Assembly (NCBI GenBank): GCA_002104905.1
Contig: MCFE01000362.1
Coordinates: 23,324 to 87,323, forward strand
Source: Basidiobolus meristosporus CBS 931.73
Lineage: Eukaryota > Basidiobolomycota > Basidiobolomycetes > Basidiobolales > Basidiobolaceae
Length of the DNA: 64,000 nt
Direction of reading: 5' to 3'
The notes under the pieces are model-generated. The model saw nothing but the letters and a program-made list of their open reading frames with translations, searched no databases and was not told where the DNA came from. The translations under genes were made by a program, and so were the position numbers. Positions 34,656 to 45,721 of this stretch are shown one piece after another. Within the stretch, counting starts at the first letter, position 1. Every line of letters starts with the position of its first letter.

Positions 34656-37600
34656 ACCTTGAGGGTATGCATGACCATGCCATTGCGTTGGCCCTTGATG
34701 GATTTTCAGTAAAAAAGTGCTCTACAAGCAAATTCTGCTGCCCACTGATTCTCACCAACCCAAATCTGCCACCTATCTCATGGTATCAGAGCCAAAATCT
34801 GATGGTAGTCTCACCGGTATCTGGGCCTAAATCACCATTCAACCTGCATAGCTACCTGTATCCATTGCTGAATGAGTTTTGTATGCTTTCCAGTGAGATA
34901 GCAGTAAATGGGCATCATGTAAAAGGGCAAATTTTATGTGTTGGAGATGCTCCAGCCATCAGCAAGATAGCCAACTTTTCTGGACAATGGACAGCATTGT
35001 GTCAAATGTGTGAGACCCAGGGGACTTACTCCATAACTCACACACATCATTATTGCCCAAACACAAACACTAAGAACATCATCTTTCCACAGATAGAACC
35101 TACAGAAATCAGCATGCAATTGCAGCAAAGTTGGCAATCTATAAGCCATTGGCCAGTATATGGAATTAATTGAAACTGGAGATGCTTAAGATAAAGGGTA
35201 TCTGTTGGAGCAAAAGCTTTCCACTGGGAGCAATGCATTTGCTTTTTGACAATATCCCTTTACTGATGACCAAGCTATACATGGGGCATTTCAAGCGGTA
35301 AGAACACTTTGAGATACTGGAGAAGTTTGAAAGAATTGGCCAGATATTACAGAGTAACTGCTACCCTAAGTACTTCTCACTATCCCCAATCAATTTTCAC
35401 ACACATATGCAACAATGCAAGTGCAAGGACTGGATGAACTGAATATGTATTTATTCAAGTGGCCTTCTGAAGCTATTTCTACCAAGAGTACATTGGAATC
35501 ATTGGGAGTCATATGAGGATGCTGTATGAGTATTTATCCTGAAGTAGATCACCAATGCCAACTTGATGCATCTACAGCTTTTGTGCAAAGAGTTTGTGAT
35601 GGGATTTGAGCAGCTATACTTCAAGCATAATACAGAATGTATAGATCTCTGCTGCTACAGTATCCATTTGATACTCCATCTTGCTTAATGTGTTGAGAAT
35701 ACTGGACCTTGCTTCACCTTTTAGGAATTTCCTATAGAGTGCATGTGTGGGGAGATAGGAAGATGAGTCAACTTGCAGGCACTACCATATCTCAATCTCA
35801 TCAAGTATATTACTTTTAAGTCTGTCATAGATGTGATGAGTTGGCACATGGAGGACAATCAGGAAGAGTAGGAAACTACTGAGGACAGATGTGCACATGG
35901 AGACTCCAGCCATTAGCAAGATAGCCGGCTTTTCTGGGCTCAATGGATAGTATTGTAGTCATATGTGTGAGATCCAGGGGATTTATTTGGTAACTAACAC
36001 ACATTATAATTACCCAATTACCAACACTAAGAACATCATCTTTCTACAGAGAAAACATACCAAAGATGGCATGCAATTGCAACAAAGTTGGCAAGCTATA
36101 AGCCATTGGCCAGAATATGGAATCAATTGGAAACCAGACATACTTAAGATAGAGGGTATCTGTTGGAGCAAAAGCTTTCCACTATTAGCAATGCATTTGC
36201 TATTTAACAACTTCCTTGTTCAGATGACCAAGTTGTAAATGGGGTGTTTCAAGCTAAATGAGCCCTTTGAGATACCAAGAAAATTTGAAGGAATTGGCAA
36301 GATATTACAGAATATCTGCAAAGTGCCTGTCACAGGCACCAATCAATACTCATATGCATATGCCACATTAGAAGTGCAATGACTGCATGAGGTGGATATG
36401 TATTCATTTGAGTGGTGTTCTGAAGCCATTCCTGTCAAGAGTACACTGGAAGTATTGGGAGCCATATGTGGACATTGTAGGAATATTTTTCTGGAAGTGG
36501 ATCACCAATTCTAACTTGATGCATCTACAGCTTTTGTGCAAAGAGTCTGTGATGGGATTTGGGCAGCTATACTACAAACATAAAGCTGAGCACATAGATC
36601 TCTGCCACTGCTGTATTCATTTGCTGCTCTATCTTGCTTGGTGTGTTGAGAATTTTGGACCTTGCTTCACCTTTTGGGAGTCTCCTATGGAGTGGATGTC
36701 TGGGAAGATTGGAAGATGAGTCAAGTTGCAGATATTACTATATCCCAATCTCATCAAGATTATTACCTTTACGTCTGTCATGGATGCAATGAGCTGGCAC
36801 ATGGAGGACAGCCAGGAAGAGTTGGAAACTACTAAAGGCAGATGTGCACATGGAAATAACTATGCCTGTGGCATTAAGAAGCAAACCAGCCCCATTGCAT
36901 GAGTAATCAGTTAGGTAATGCAAAGCTGGGTTGGGTGCAACAAGCAATTAATATTTATTACAAAAACTCTACAAAGGTATGCCAGATTTCTCTTGGTCAC
37001 AAGCCAATTTATACCCCATTATTCACAGAATTCATATAAACAAGAGCCAGAATGCACCTATAATGGGGACTAGAATTCAGCAGATAGAAGGAAAATATTG
37101 GCTAAATACCGCAAAGTTCTTTACAGATATTCAGGAGGTATTCACAGCAGCATTGATGGCAACCAAGCATATGTTTGCAAGATATATATGTTACCAGCAA
37201 TACAACATATATGGCAACTTTGCAAGCATCACACTAAAAAGCCGTAAAGTCAAGGTGAAAGAAGTATGTCAAATGTGGCAGGTGTTCATGTTTGAAGAGG
37301 ATAGTAAGCAAGAGGCCATAGTACTTTTTGATTCAAACTACATGTGGAATACCCAAGGTAGCAGTGGGTAAGCAAATAAAGAGGGGTGACTCTACAGTGT
37401 AATATATGAATTGCGCAAGGGGAGGTAGAAAAAGGTGATATCATTTAGTAAATTGGTATGGTAGCATTATACAGAACTAGCTGTAGGCCACCATACTGCT
37501 GTAATAATGCCATCAGAGGCTCACAAGGAGACTGTCAAAACACCACTAAGTTTTTTGGTGTATAAGGCAAATGGATGTACAGGCTGGTTAGATCCACTCA

Positions 37601-37690
37601 AATAGTTGTTAAGTGCACTAAGACTGTAACAAAGCCATGCCACCCTTGGCAAGCTCTGTACAAACACTTTTATATTTATCAATTTTAGTG
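34656..37690 (+). pseudogene. Tnp2-like transposase relic II with internal tandem duplication
   Basis: The first open piece, 34,667-35,173 (168 codons), begins 'MHDHAIALALDGFSVKK' and includes 'SPVSGPKSPFNLHSYLYPL' and 'VGDAPAISKIANFSG'. A segment of about 955 bp (about 34,945-35,899) is repeated at about 35,900-36,853, so the GD.PA..K, MHLLF and 'LLCKE.VMGFEQLY' regions occur twice. After that comes a C-terminal region ('MPDFSWSQANLYPIIHR', 36,979-37,371). Many stops. It meets the oppositely oriented relic III at about 37,690. Confidence 0.65.
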
Positions 37691-39960
37691 GGCTGTAAAA
37701 TTAGCAAAATGCTGTTGTGATCCTGTCACAAGATTGTATAGATTGTTATTAATTCCAAGCTGATGGTATTGTAGTGGTCTCTTGATGTGATCTTGATGGC
37801 TGTTCTGGATTAGATCCACCTCCAGGACCAAATAAATTCTCATAGGGTTCCAGTACTCTTCCAAATATTGCAACAATATACATCATTGTAGAGTTGCCCC
37901 AATTTCTTTGCCTACCAACTACTACCATAGGTATAATACTTGCAGTTTGAGTCAAAAAACCTATGGCCTCCTGCTTACTAACCTTCACAAGCATGCACAC
38001 CCGCTGCAACTGACACACTTCCATATCCTTGACTTTACAGCTTTTCAATACAATACTTACAAAGTTTTTATATATCTTTTATTGCTGGAAACATATATAT
38101 CTTGCAAACAAATGCATGGTTGCTACCACTTTTGCCATAAATACCTCTTGAATATCTGCAAAATACTTTTTTGTACCTGGCAAGTATATTTCTTTACCAT
38201 GCTGGCTTCTAGTTCCCCTTATAAATATAAACTAGTTCTTCTTGTACAAGCTCCATATTGGATGGTGTAGAAGTTGGCTTGTACCTAACAAGAATTAGTT
38301 GCGTGTTGCATCCAACCCAAATTTGCATTACTCAACTGATTACCTATATGTTGTGATTTCATAGCTTTGTAATGCCAAAGGCACAGGTGTCTCTATGTGC
38401 ATATCAGTGCTCAGTACTTTCCAACTCTTCTTGGCTGGCCTCCATGCGCCAACTCATCACATCAATGATGAAGTTGAAGGTCATACTCTGAATGAGATTG
38501 GGATATGATAGTACCTGCAAATTAACTCATCTTCCTATCTACCAACTCATCCACTCCATAGAAAACTCCCAAAGGTAAAGCAAGGTTCAGTATTCTCCAC
38601 ACACCAAGCAAGATGAACTACAGAATGAATGCAGTGGTGGCAGAGATTTACATGATCAGCCTTAAGCTTGTAGATTAGCAACTCAGATCCTATCAAAACT
38701 GCTAGCATAAAAGCTGTAGATGCATCAAGTAGGCATTGGCAATTTGCTTCTGGTTAAATACTCACTCAATGTCATTATATGGCTCCCAATGCTTCTAAAG
38801 TACTCTGGGTAGGGATTACTTCAGAAGGCCACCTGTATAAATAGTGATCCAGTGCATCCAGTCCATTCATTTGTATAGTCATATATGAGTATAAATACCA
38901 ATGGGAACCTGTGAGAAATACTTTGGGTTTTATATTCTGTAATATCATGCCCACTTTTTCAAGCTTCTCTAGTACCTCAGTGTGCTCATGCAGCTTGAAA
39001 TGCCTCATGTGCAACTTAGTCATTAGTGTTGGGATATTGTTGAAGAGCAAATGCATGGCTTCTAGTGGAAAGCTTTTGCTCCAAAAGATTCCCTCTATCT
39101 GAAGTATCTCTGGTTTTTGATTATTTCCATATTCTGCATCTCCAGTTTCCAATTAATTCCATATTCTGGCCAATGGTTTATAACTCGCCAGCTTTGCTGC
39201 AATTGAATAGTGACTTCTGTATGTACTTACTGTGGGAATATGATGTTCTTAATGCTGGTGTTTGGATAATAATAATGTGTGAGTTATGGAGTAAATCCCC
39301 TAAATCTCACACATTTGACAGCAATAACATCCATTGTGCCACAAAAAGCTGGCTATCTTGCTGATGGCTGTGGTATCCCGAATGCAGAAAATAACATATA
39401 CTTGAACATGATAATCACTTACCAGTATCCTGCTGGATTGCAAACAAAGTTTATCTAGCAATTGATACTGGTATCAATCTGGGTTGGATAGTAAATTAGG
39501 CCAAGATATCAGTGTAAGTACCATCTTATTTTGGCTCTGGGTACTGTAAGATTGGTGGCAGATTTAAGTTGATAAAAATCAGTGGCCAGCAAGACTAGCT
39601 AGCAGAGTACTTCTTCAGTGAGAATCTATCAAGTGGCAAGGCAAAGACATGGTGATAGCTACCTTTATGGTAGCCCTTACTTCTTAGTGGTTTATAATGT
39701 TTGCCATCAAATATATTGCAAATGCCTGTGCTTGATTGGTACTGAGTGCAGTACTTTATGGCTTCACAATATTTGTCACTCTGCATGAGCTTCTTTAAGC
39801 AGGGTATTACTGGAATACATCTGAGGTGTGAATGATGTTTTCCTCCTGTGGTAGTGGATTCCTAACAAGTTGGACACTTAGTTAAATTTCTGATGTGAGT
39901 GCCATGCTATTGCTAATACATGCTGGTATCTGGACAGTTGCAGGGTTATATATAGCCAGC
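37691..39960 (-). pseudogene. Tnp2-like transposase relic III
   Basis: Minus-strand pieces: 39,786-39,595 ('HHVFALPLDRFSLKK'), 39,152-38,775 ('IFWSKSFPLEAMHLLFNNIP', 'LHMRHFKLHEHTEVLEKLEK') and 38,048-37,749 ('QEAIGFLTQTASIIPMVVVG', 'ENLFGPGGGSNPEQPS'). It is arranged tail-to-tail with relic II. Inactive through stops and indels. Confidence 0.65.
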
Positions 39961-40783
39961 TGCAGGATGGTTTCCATTTGTACCAAGTACATTGTATGTT
40001 GCATCCTACAATAATTTAGGCAAGAAGTAACATTCAATCCTCAAAGCCCCCATTATGGATATTAGTGGAAATATGCCAATTCTCTAACCACAATATTGTA
40101 CTATCCACCAGTAGATGGAGCACTGAGCTCACTTGGCTCTATTAAGTATCCCTGGCATTTTCCACAGGTGTTATCTCAATCCACACTAGAATTATGATGG
40201 ACTCATGCATGGTACTGTTGTGAGGGGAGAGAGTCACTCAATCCATCAGTGGGCTGACTTCTTTAGAGCTGTCACTCTGCAGGCAATATCCAGAAAGCTG
40301 GGTTATCCTAAAGGCATAACAAACTCACCTGAGTCAGTTTGTGCAAGGTGACAAGCAGAGCTAGGTGCTGTAATGAACAAATTAAGTGACTAGCTTGATC
40401 CTGTTGGAACTGTAGTGAATGATGAATGTTCAGATATGACTTGTGTGGCTAACCACAGTCTACAATCCTTATAATACTTCCTGTGCCATCTGCATGCTCA
40501 AACATTGAGTGGCTTCTTACAATAACCACATGGTTTTTTTCCCTTCTCTTATAGTGATGAATCAAGGTAGTGCTGTCCATGGGCATACAGCTTGACACTG
40601 ATCAAGTAGTGCTATTATATCACTTTTTGATCATCACCTATGTGATTTCAAGACAGTCTTGCATTTCAAAAATTGCACCTACATGAATGTAATGTTAAAT
40701 GATGACCTACCATAATAATTATCATATATAAAGCTGTGGCACCATATACACACATATATGTAGTACTATTTCCCACTTAGTAA
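39961..40783. other. unassigned spacer left of the gypsy insertion
   Basis: No recognisable coding region. It is the left flank of the complete gypsy element and probably part of a decayed DNA transposon. Its last four bases (GTAA, 40,780-40,783) form the target duplication. Confidence 0.4.
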
Positions 40784-41151
40784 TGTTACAAGTCTTGGTA
40801 TAAGAGTTGTAGAGGAATAGGGAGTTTAGCTAGTATTGTATTCACTAAAACTTGAACTGATTTTTATTGAGGTTCCAGCAGCTCCTTATATACATTTTGC
40901 CAGATCAATTGCTGACTAATTGTATTTCCTAATGTAGGTTGTGGCTGATGACTCATTTGATTGCATCATCATCACCCAATAAGATCCTACTTAATATATC
41001 TATTTCTGTCTGATAAGGATCTGCTGATTCATTTGCTGACTAATGCTACTGATTTCATAGATAATACTGATGTACTGATAACCTAAACATATACTAACTG
41101 ATTTGACTAAAAACTGATCTAACTTAAACATTCAAGCGGCAGATCATAACA
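40784..41151 (-). repeat. gypsy 3' LTR
   Basis: 368 bp, TGTTACAAGTC...AGATCATAACA; identical to the 45,354-45,721 LTR. Confidence 0.95.
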
Positions 41152-41161
41152 TTCTCCCCTA
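41152..41161 (-). other. gypsy polypurine tract
   Basis: The minus strand reads GTAGGGGAGAA-like purine-rich sequence directly against the 3' LTR, where plus-strand DNA synthesis would start. It abuts the stop codon of gag-pol. Confidence 0.7.
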
Positions 41162-44100
41162 CTAAAGTTGAGAGGGTTCTCCTGAATCTCTTTTCTTGTG
41201 ATACCAATATCTTGATGGTTCAGTATTATCAGCAAGTCTTGCAAGCTTGAGTCTGTCCCTATGCACTAAGTCTTCCCGGATATTGCCTTGTTTGTCCACC
41301 AGTTGGTAAGTTGCAAATGGACATTCTCTGATGATCTTGAATGGTCCTGTCCATTGTGGCTCAAACTTCTTCCAAGTGTTGTTTCTTAGCAATACAAAGT
41401 TCCCAACTGTCAATGCTTCTGGTGCTATAGTCTTATCAAATCTCTGCTTCATCTTTTCTGCACTTTGAGATACTTTGGTCTGTGCCTCTTGACGTCTTTG
41501 TTCCAGTTGCTGGTGTCTACTTGGCTGACTGAGTTCATCTTCTAAGGTGTCTGTAAGCTTTGGTTGTGTGAGATCTCCTGGAATCCTTGGTTCACATCCA
41601 TAAACTAAGTAAAATGGTGATTGCTGGGTGGTGTTGTGTACTCTGACTCTGCATGCAAAGAGTGCTTGGTCTATATACTCATCCCATCTACTGACAACTC
41701 CATTTGCATACTTGGTCAGCATTTTTCCAAATAATCCATTAAACCGCTCAGTGACTCCATTAGTTCTGGGGTGGTATGCCGAGGTTTTCAAGTGTCTGAT
41801 CTGCTGCATTTCCAGGTAAGCCTCTAATGTCTTTGCCATAAAGTTTGCACCTCTATTGGATAAGATCTCCACAGGGCATCCAAACTTCATCAGGATCTCA
41901 TGGTAAATGAAACTTGCAACTTCTTGTTCACTGGCTATTGGTACAGCTTTAGCAACTGGCCATTTAGTGGCATGGTCAATTGCTACTAGGATCCAACGGT
42001 TGCATTTCCTGGTAGTTGGCAGTCTTCCAATAAAGTCAATTCCCCATCTCTCAAATGGTCTTACAGGCTCCAAAGGGAAGAGTTCGGCAATTCTTTGTGG
42101 CTGGCCTTGATTGATTTGGCAGTTTGGGCATGTTTTTACTAGCTTCTCAATGTCTTGTTTCATTCTGGGCCACCATGCTCTGGCTTTTACAAGGCTATAG
42201 GTTCCTTCAATCCCAAGATGTCCATATCCATTGTGTAGCTTATGTATTAAATCCAGGCGAGCAACATAAGGACAATAGGCAATAGGGCTTCCATCAACAA
42301 TTCGGTAGAGTGTTTCATTCTGTACAACAAATTTGCTGGCCTCATCACGGATTATCTTCTTGATATCTTCATCCACCTCATTAGGAATGGCTTGGTCCTC
42401 CAAGTACTTTGGTAATAGGCTAGGCCAATCTGATTCATGCACCAAGTTGAGTTGTGCAACTTGATCTAATCTTGATAAGGCATCAGCAACCGTGTTGTTT
42501 TTTCCAGGACAGTAGACAATCTCCAGGTCAAATTGCTGAATGTATTCACTCCATCTTGTCATTCTTCTAGAGAGTACCTTCTGAGTAAATATATACTTGA
42601 GGGAGGCATGATCAGTCTTCACAGTGCATTTGACTCCTTCAATATAGCATCTCCATGTCTTCAAACAGTGTATTATAGCAAGCATCTCCTTCTCATGAAC
42701 TGGATAGTTTTGTTCTGCTGAGTTCAGTTTCTTGGATTCAAAGGCAACAGGGTAGTCCTTTCCCTCGTGTTCTTGGCTCAGCACTCCACCAATTGCATAA
42801 TCTGAAGCATCTGTGCACAGAGTGAACTCTTTCCTGAAGTCTGGTATTCTTAAGCTTGGCAGCTTAGCAAGTTCATTCTTTAGTGTCTGGAAGGCAGTCT
42901 CACAAGCTATGTCCCACTTGTAGGTATTGTCTTTCTTGAGGATATCAGTTAAAGGGGCTGCAATACTTGCAAATGACTTGACAAATCTCCGATAATAGGA
43001 AACCATTCCAAGGAAGGATCTGAGTTCTGATATGCTATGGGGCTGCTTCAAATTCTTGATTACTTCCACCTTCTTGGGGTCTAAGGTTACTCCTGTGCTA
43101 GTCACTATGTGTCCCAGATATTCTACGTGTTCCTTGAAGAATTCACACTTGGCTAGCTTGCCGTATAGCTTGTTCTCTCTTAGTTTCTTCAAGACCTTTT
43201 CAATGTGCACCATGTGATCCTTTTCTGTCTTGCTGTATATCAATATGTCATCCAGGTAGATTATCACAAACTTGTCTAAGTACTCCTGAAAGACAGTCTG
43301 CATCAGCGTCATGAATGTTGCAGGGGCATTAGTGAGGCCAAAACTCATGACTAAGTACTCGTAATGTCCATATCTGGTCCTGAATGCTGTCTTAGGGATA
43401 TCTTCTGGTTTTACCCTAATCTGGTTGTATCCTGACATGAGGTCAATCTTGCTGAAAATAGTGGCTCCATTAAGTTGGTCTAAAAGCTCATCAATCCGAG
43501 GTATGGGGTACTTATTCTTGACGGTAACTGAGTTCAGGGCTCTGTAGTCAATGCACATCCTAAGTGTTCCATCCTTCTTTTTCACAAAAAGCACTGGTGC
43601 TCCCCAAGGTGACTTGCTGGGCCTGATGTATCCTTGCTCCAATAGCTGATCAATTTGTTTCTTCATTTCCTCCAATTCCAATGGACTCATTCTGTAAGGT
43701 GTCTTGCTCACTGGAGGGCTATCTCCTGTGTCAATGGCATGATCCACATCTCTGACTGGTGGTAGGCTTACAAGCTCATCTGGAAACACGTCTGAATATT
43801 TCTTCAAGAGAGTCTGGACCTGCTGGGGTGCTGGGATAGAGGAATCCTCCTGTAATACCGCCATGAGGAACATCTGGGTACCTTTTCTAAGTGCTCTACA
43901 GAACTGGGTCTTGCTAAGTTCACTTGTCTCACACACACTGGAATTGACCAAGTTGAAATCCAGCCTGGCAGGTAATAGCTCATAGGTCTTGTTGTCTTTT
44001 TGGATCTGAGTAGCATGGGTTCTCCAGTTGATTGATGGATTACGACAAAATAGCCAGGTTTTCCCAAGTACAAGGTCAAACTTGCAGTTCCCAAATATAT

Positions 44101-45295
44101 AAGCCTGTAGGTCTTCTTCATAGTCATTGATCTTCATTCTTACTGGCTGGGTAATACGGTTGATTATGTGGGAGTTCCCATCAGCTGTGGAAACTGAAGT
44201 TGATTTGGTAGGTTCCGAGTTGATTCCAGCTTTCAAAGCAAATTGCTCTGACATGTACTCATGCGATGCTCCTGAGTCAATCATGATCTTGGCAGGTACT
44301 CCATTGATTGCTCCATTCAGGTACAATAACTTCCCTGAGTTTGAAGTCATTTGGGACAAGTACTCTTCTGTCATATGGAAGGTGAGTTCCGAGTCTTCTT
44401 CAAGCTCATCTTCCTCATTATTGTGTTCATGGGACTCAATATGGTTGAAGGTTCTTGTTGGCTGGTGTCCATTTCTTCTCTGAGGGCAGTACTTTGCAAT
44501 ATGTCCCTGCTGGTGGCAATTGAAGCAAAGTCCTCTCTTCTTGCATTCTTCTGAGGAGGGATTCTTCTGCATAGCGTCTATTTCCATTGGTACTGCTTCT
44601 GATTGTCTTCTTTCATAATGATTATAGCCTTTCTGACTAGTCACTGTAGGCTTCCCAACTCCAAACATAGCTGAGTCATAGTCAATGGCAATCTTGATGG
44701 CTTCTTCAATAGTCTGAGGTCTTCGGTAATTGACTTCCTTGCGAGTTCTTTCTTTCAACCCATCAATAAAGTATTCAACTTGATCCAAGGGGTCCATTCT
44801 TTCAATTTGTCCAAGTAGACATCTGTACTCATAGATGTATTCTTGCACCATTCCTTTCTGTCTGAGTGTCTTTAACTTCCTTCTTAGTAGTGTCTGCTGG
44901 TGTGGAGGTTCAAAAGCATCCTGAATTTCCGACACAAACTCATCCCAGGTAGAGATTGTAGAGCATCCCAACATAGTAGCTGACCTGATCTTGTTGTGGT
45001 ACCACTGTAAAGCTGCATCTGCCAGGTAAGAAGCTGCATAATGCAACTTGCTCTCTGGAGCAATTCCTTTAGCTTTAAAAGCTTCTTCAATCTGAAAGAG
45101 CCAAGTTCCCAGGTTTTCATTGACTCTGCCATGGTACCGGTTGACCTTCACACTAAAGTTGCTCTTGACAGGGCTTTGCTGGCTCTGAGCCATGGTAGTC
45201 ATTCCTTGTTGCTGTTGGCTGAGGATCTGGAGTAGCTGTTGCTGTTGGGCCAGGATTTGCTGCATGGCATTCTTCCATTCTTGATTGTCCGACAT
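41162..45295 (-). CDS. Ty3/gypsy Gag-Pol polyprotein
   Basis: One uninterrupted ORF of 1377 codons, gag and pol fused without frameshift. In order: Gln-rich N-terminus; gag capsid region (about 60-220, '[14 protein letters not shown]'); zinc knuckle '[14 protein letters not shown]' (about 257); aspartic protease '[11 protein letters not shown]' (about 338); reverse transcriptase with '[11 protein letters not shown]' (about 682); RNase H '[11 protein letters not shown]' (about 828); integrase zinc finger with H-H-C-C near 1018-1055 ('[13 protein letters not shown]', 'CPNCQ'); and integrase core. The core has D1087 ('[10 protein letters not shown]') and E1183 ('NGVTERFNG'), but the second acidic residue is Asn1147 ('ILSNRGANF', codon 41,855-41,857) where the family has Asp. 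Spacing to E1183 is the classic 35 residues. Reverse transcription should be intact; integration should not. RT before IN is the gypsy order. No chromodomain seen. Confidence 0.95.
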   Translation of the reverse strand: MSDNQEWKNAMQQILAQQQQLLQILSQQQQGMTTMAQSQQSPVKSNFSVKVNRYHGRVNENLGTWLFQIEEAFKAKGIAPESKLHYAASYLADAALQWYHNKIRSATMLGCSTISTWDEFVSEIQDAFEPPHQQTLLRRKLKTLRQKGMVQEYIYEYRCLLGQIERMDPLDQVEYFIDGLKERTRKEVNYRRPQTIEEAIKIAIDYDSAMFGVGKPTVTSQKGYNHYERRQSEAVPMEIDAMQKNPSSEECKKRGLCFNCHQQGHIAKYCPQRRNGHQPTRTFNHIESHEHNNEEDELEEDSELTFHMTEEYLSQMTSNSGKLLYLNGAINGVPAKIMIDSGASHEYMSEQFALKAGINSEPTKSTSVSTADGNSHIINRITQPVRMKINDYEEDLQAYIFGNCKFDLVLGKTWLFCRNPSINWRTHATQIQKDNKTYELLPARLDFNLVNSSVCETSELSKTQFCRALRKGTQMFLMAVLQEDSSIPAPQQVQTLLKKYSDVFPDELVSLPPVRDVDHAIDTGDSPPVSKTPYRMSPLELEEMKKQIDQLLEQGYIRPSKSPWGAPVLFVKKKDGTLRMCIDYRALNSVTVKNKYPIPRIDELLDQLNGATIFSKIDLMSGYNQIRVKPEDIPKTAFRTRYGHYEYLVMSFGLTNAPATFMTLMQTVFQEYLDKFVIIYLDDILIYSKTEKDHMVHIEKVLKKLRENKLYGKLAKCEFFKEHVEYLGHIVTSTGVTLDPKKVEVIKNLKQPHSISELRSFLGMVSYYRRFVKSFASIAAPLTDILKKDNTYKWDIACETAFQTLKNELAKLPSLRIPDFRKEFTLCTDASDYAIGGVLSQEHEGKDYPVAFESKKLNSAEQNYPVHEKEMLAIIHCLKTWRCYIEGVKCTVKTDHASLKYIFTQKVLSRRMTRWSEYIQQFDLEIVYCPGKNNTVADALSRLDQVAQLNLVHESDWPSLLPKYLEDQAIPNEVDEDIKKIIRDEASKFVVQNETLYRIVDGSPIAYCPYVARLDLIHKLHNGYGHLGIEGTYSLVKARAWWPRMKQDIEKLVKTCPNCQINQGQPQRIAELFPLEPVRPFERWGIDFIGRLPTTRKCNRWILVAIDHATKWPVAKAVPIASEQEVASFIYHEILMKFGCPVEILSNRGANFMAKTLEAYLEMQQIRHLKTSAYHPRTNGVTERFNGLFGKMLTKYANGVVSRWDEYIDQALFACRVRVHNTTQQSPFYLVYGCEPRIPGDLTQPKLTDTLEDELSQPSRHQQLEQRRQEAQTKVSQSAEKMKQRFDKTIAPEALTVGNFVLLRNNTWKKFEPQWTGPFKIIRECPFATYQLVDKQGNIREDLVHRDRLKLARLADNTEPSRYWYHKKRDSGEPSQL

Positions 45296-45340
45296 CTTGA
45301 GGGTGGTTTCTTCTTTCTTCAGGAGGGAGGTTTCTGGTTT

Positions 45341-45352
45341 TCGCTGCTACCA
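45341..45352 (-). other. gypsy primer-binding site
   Basis: The minus strand reads TGGTAGCAGCGA, one base from the 5' LTR. It begins TGG, complementary to a tRNA CCA end, and resembles the 3' end of initiator tRNA-Met (family PBS TGGTAGC...). This is conventional priming, unlike the copia elements here. Confidence 0.75.
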
Positions 45353-45353
45353 A

Positions 45354-45721
45354 TGTTACAAGTCTTGGTATAAGAGTTGTAGAGGAATAGGGAGTTTAGC
45401 TAGTATTGTATTCACTAAAACTTGAACTGATTTTTATTGAGGTTCCAGCAGCTCCTTATATACATTTTGCCAGATCAATTGCTGACTAATTGTATTTCCT
45501 AATGTAGGTTGTGGCTGATGACTCATTTGATTGCATCATCATCACCCAATAAGATCCTACTTAATATATCTATTTCTGTCTGATAAGGATCTGCTGATTC
45601 ATTTGCTGACTAATGCTACTGATTTCATAGATAATACTGATGTACTGATAACCTAAACATATACTAACTGATTTGACTAAAAACTGATCTAACTTAAACA
45701 TTCAAGCGGCAGATCATAACA
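45354..45721 (-). repeat. gypsy 5' LTR
   Basis: 368 bp, identical to the other LTR. Confidence 0.95.

Larger units (their letters stand above)
40784..45721 (-). mobile_element. complete Ty3/gypsy retrotransposon
   Basis: 4,938 bp in minus orientation: 5' LTR 45,354-45,721, PBS 45,341-45,352, a single gag-pol ORF, polypurine tract 41,152-41,161, 3' LTR 40,784-41,151. It is flanked by the 4-bp repeat GTAA (40,780-40,783 and 45,722-45,725). The two 368-bp LTRs are identical base for base on reading, so insertion is recent. It sits in decayed DNA-transposon sequence. The integrase has a catalytic-site substitution (see the CDS). Confidence 0.95.

Noticed and set aside
44127-44483. 118-codon + strand ORF with a Ser run
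   Set aside because: Antisense to the gypsy gag acidic region (GAA/GAG codons read as Ser in reverse).
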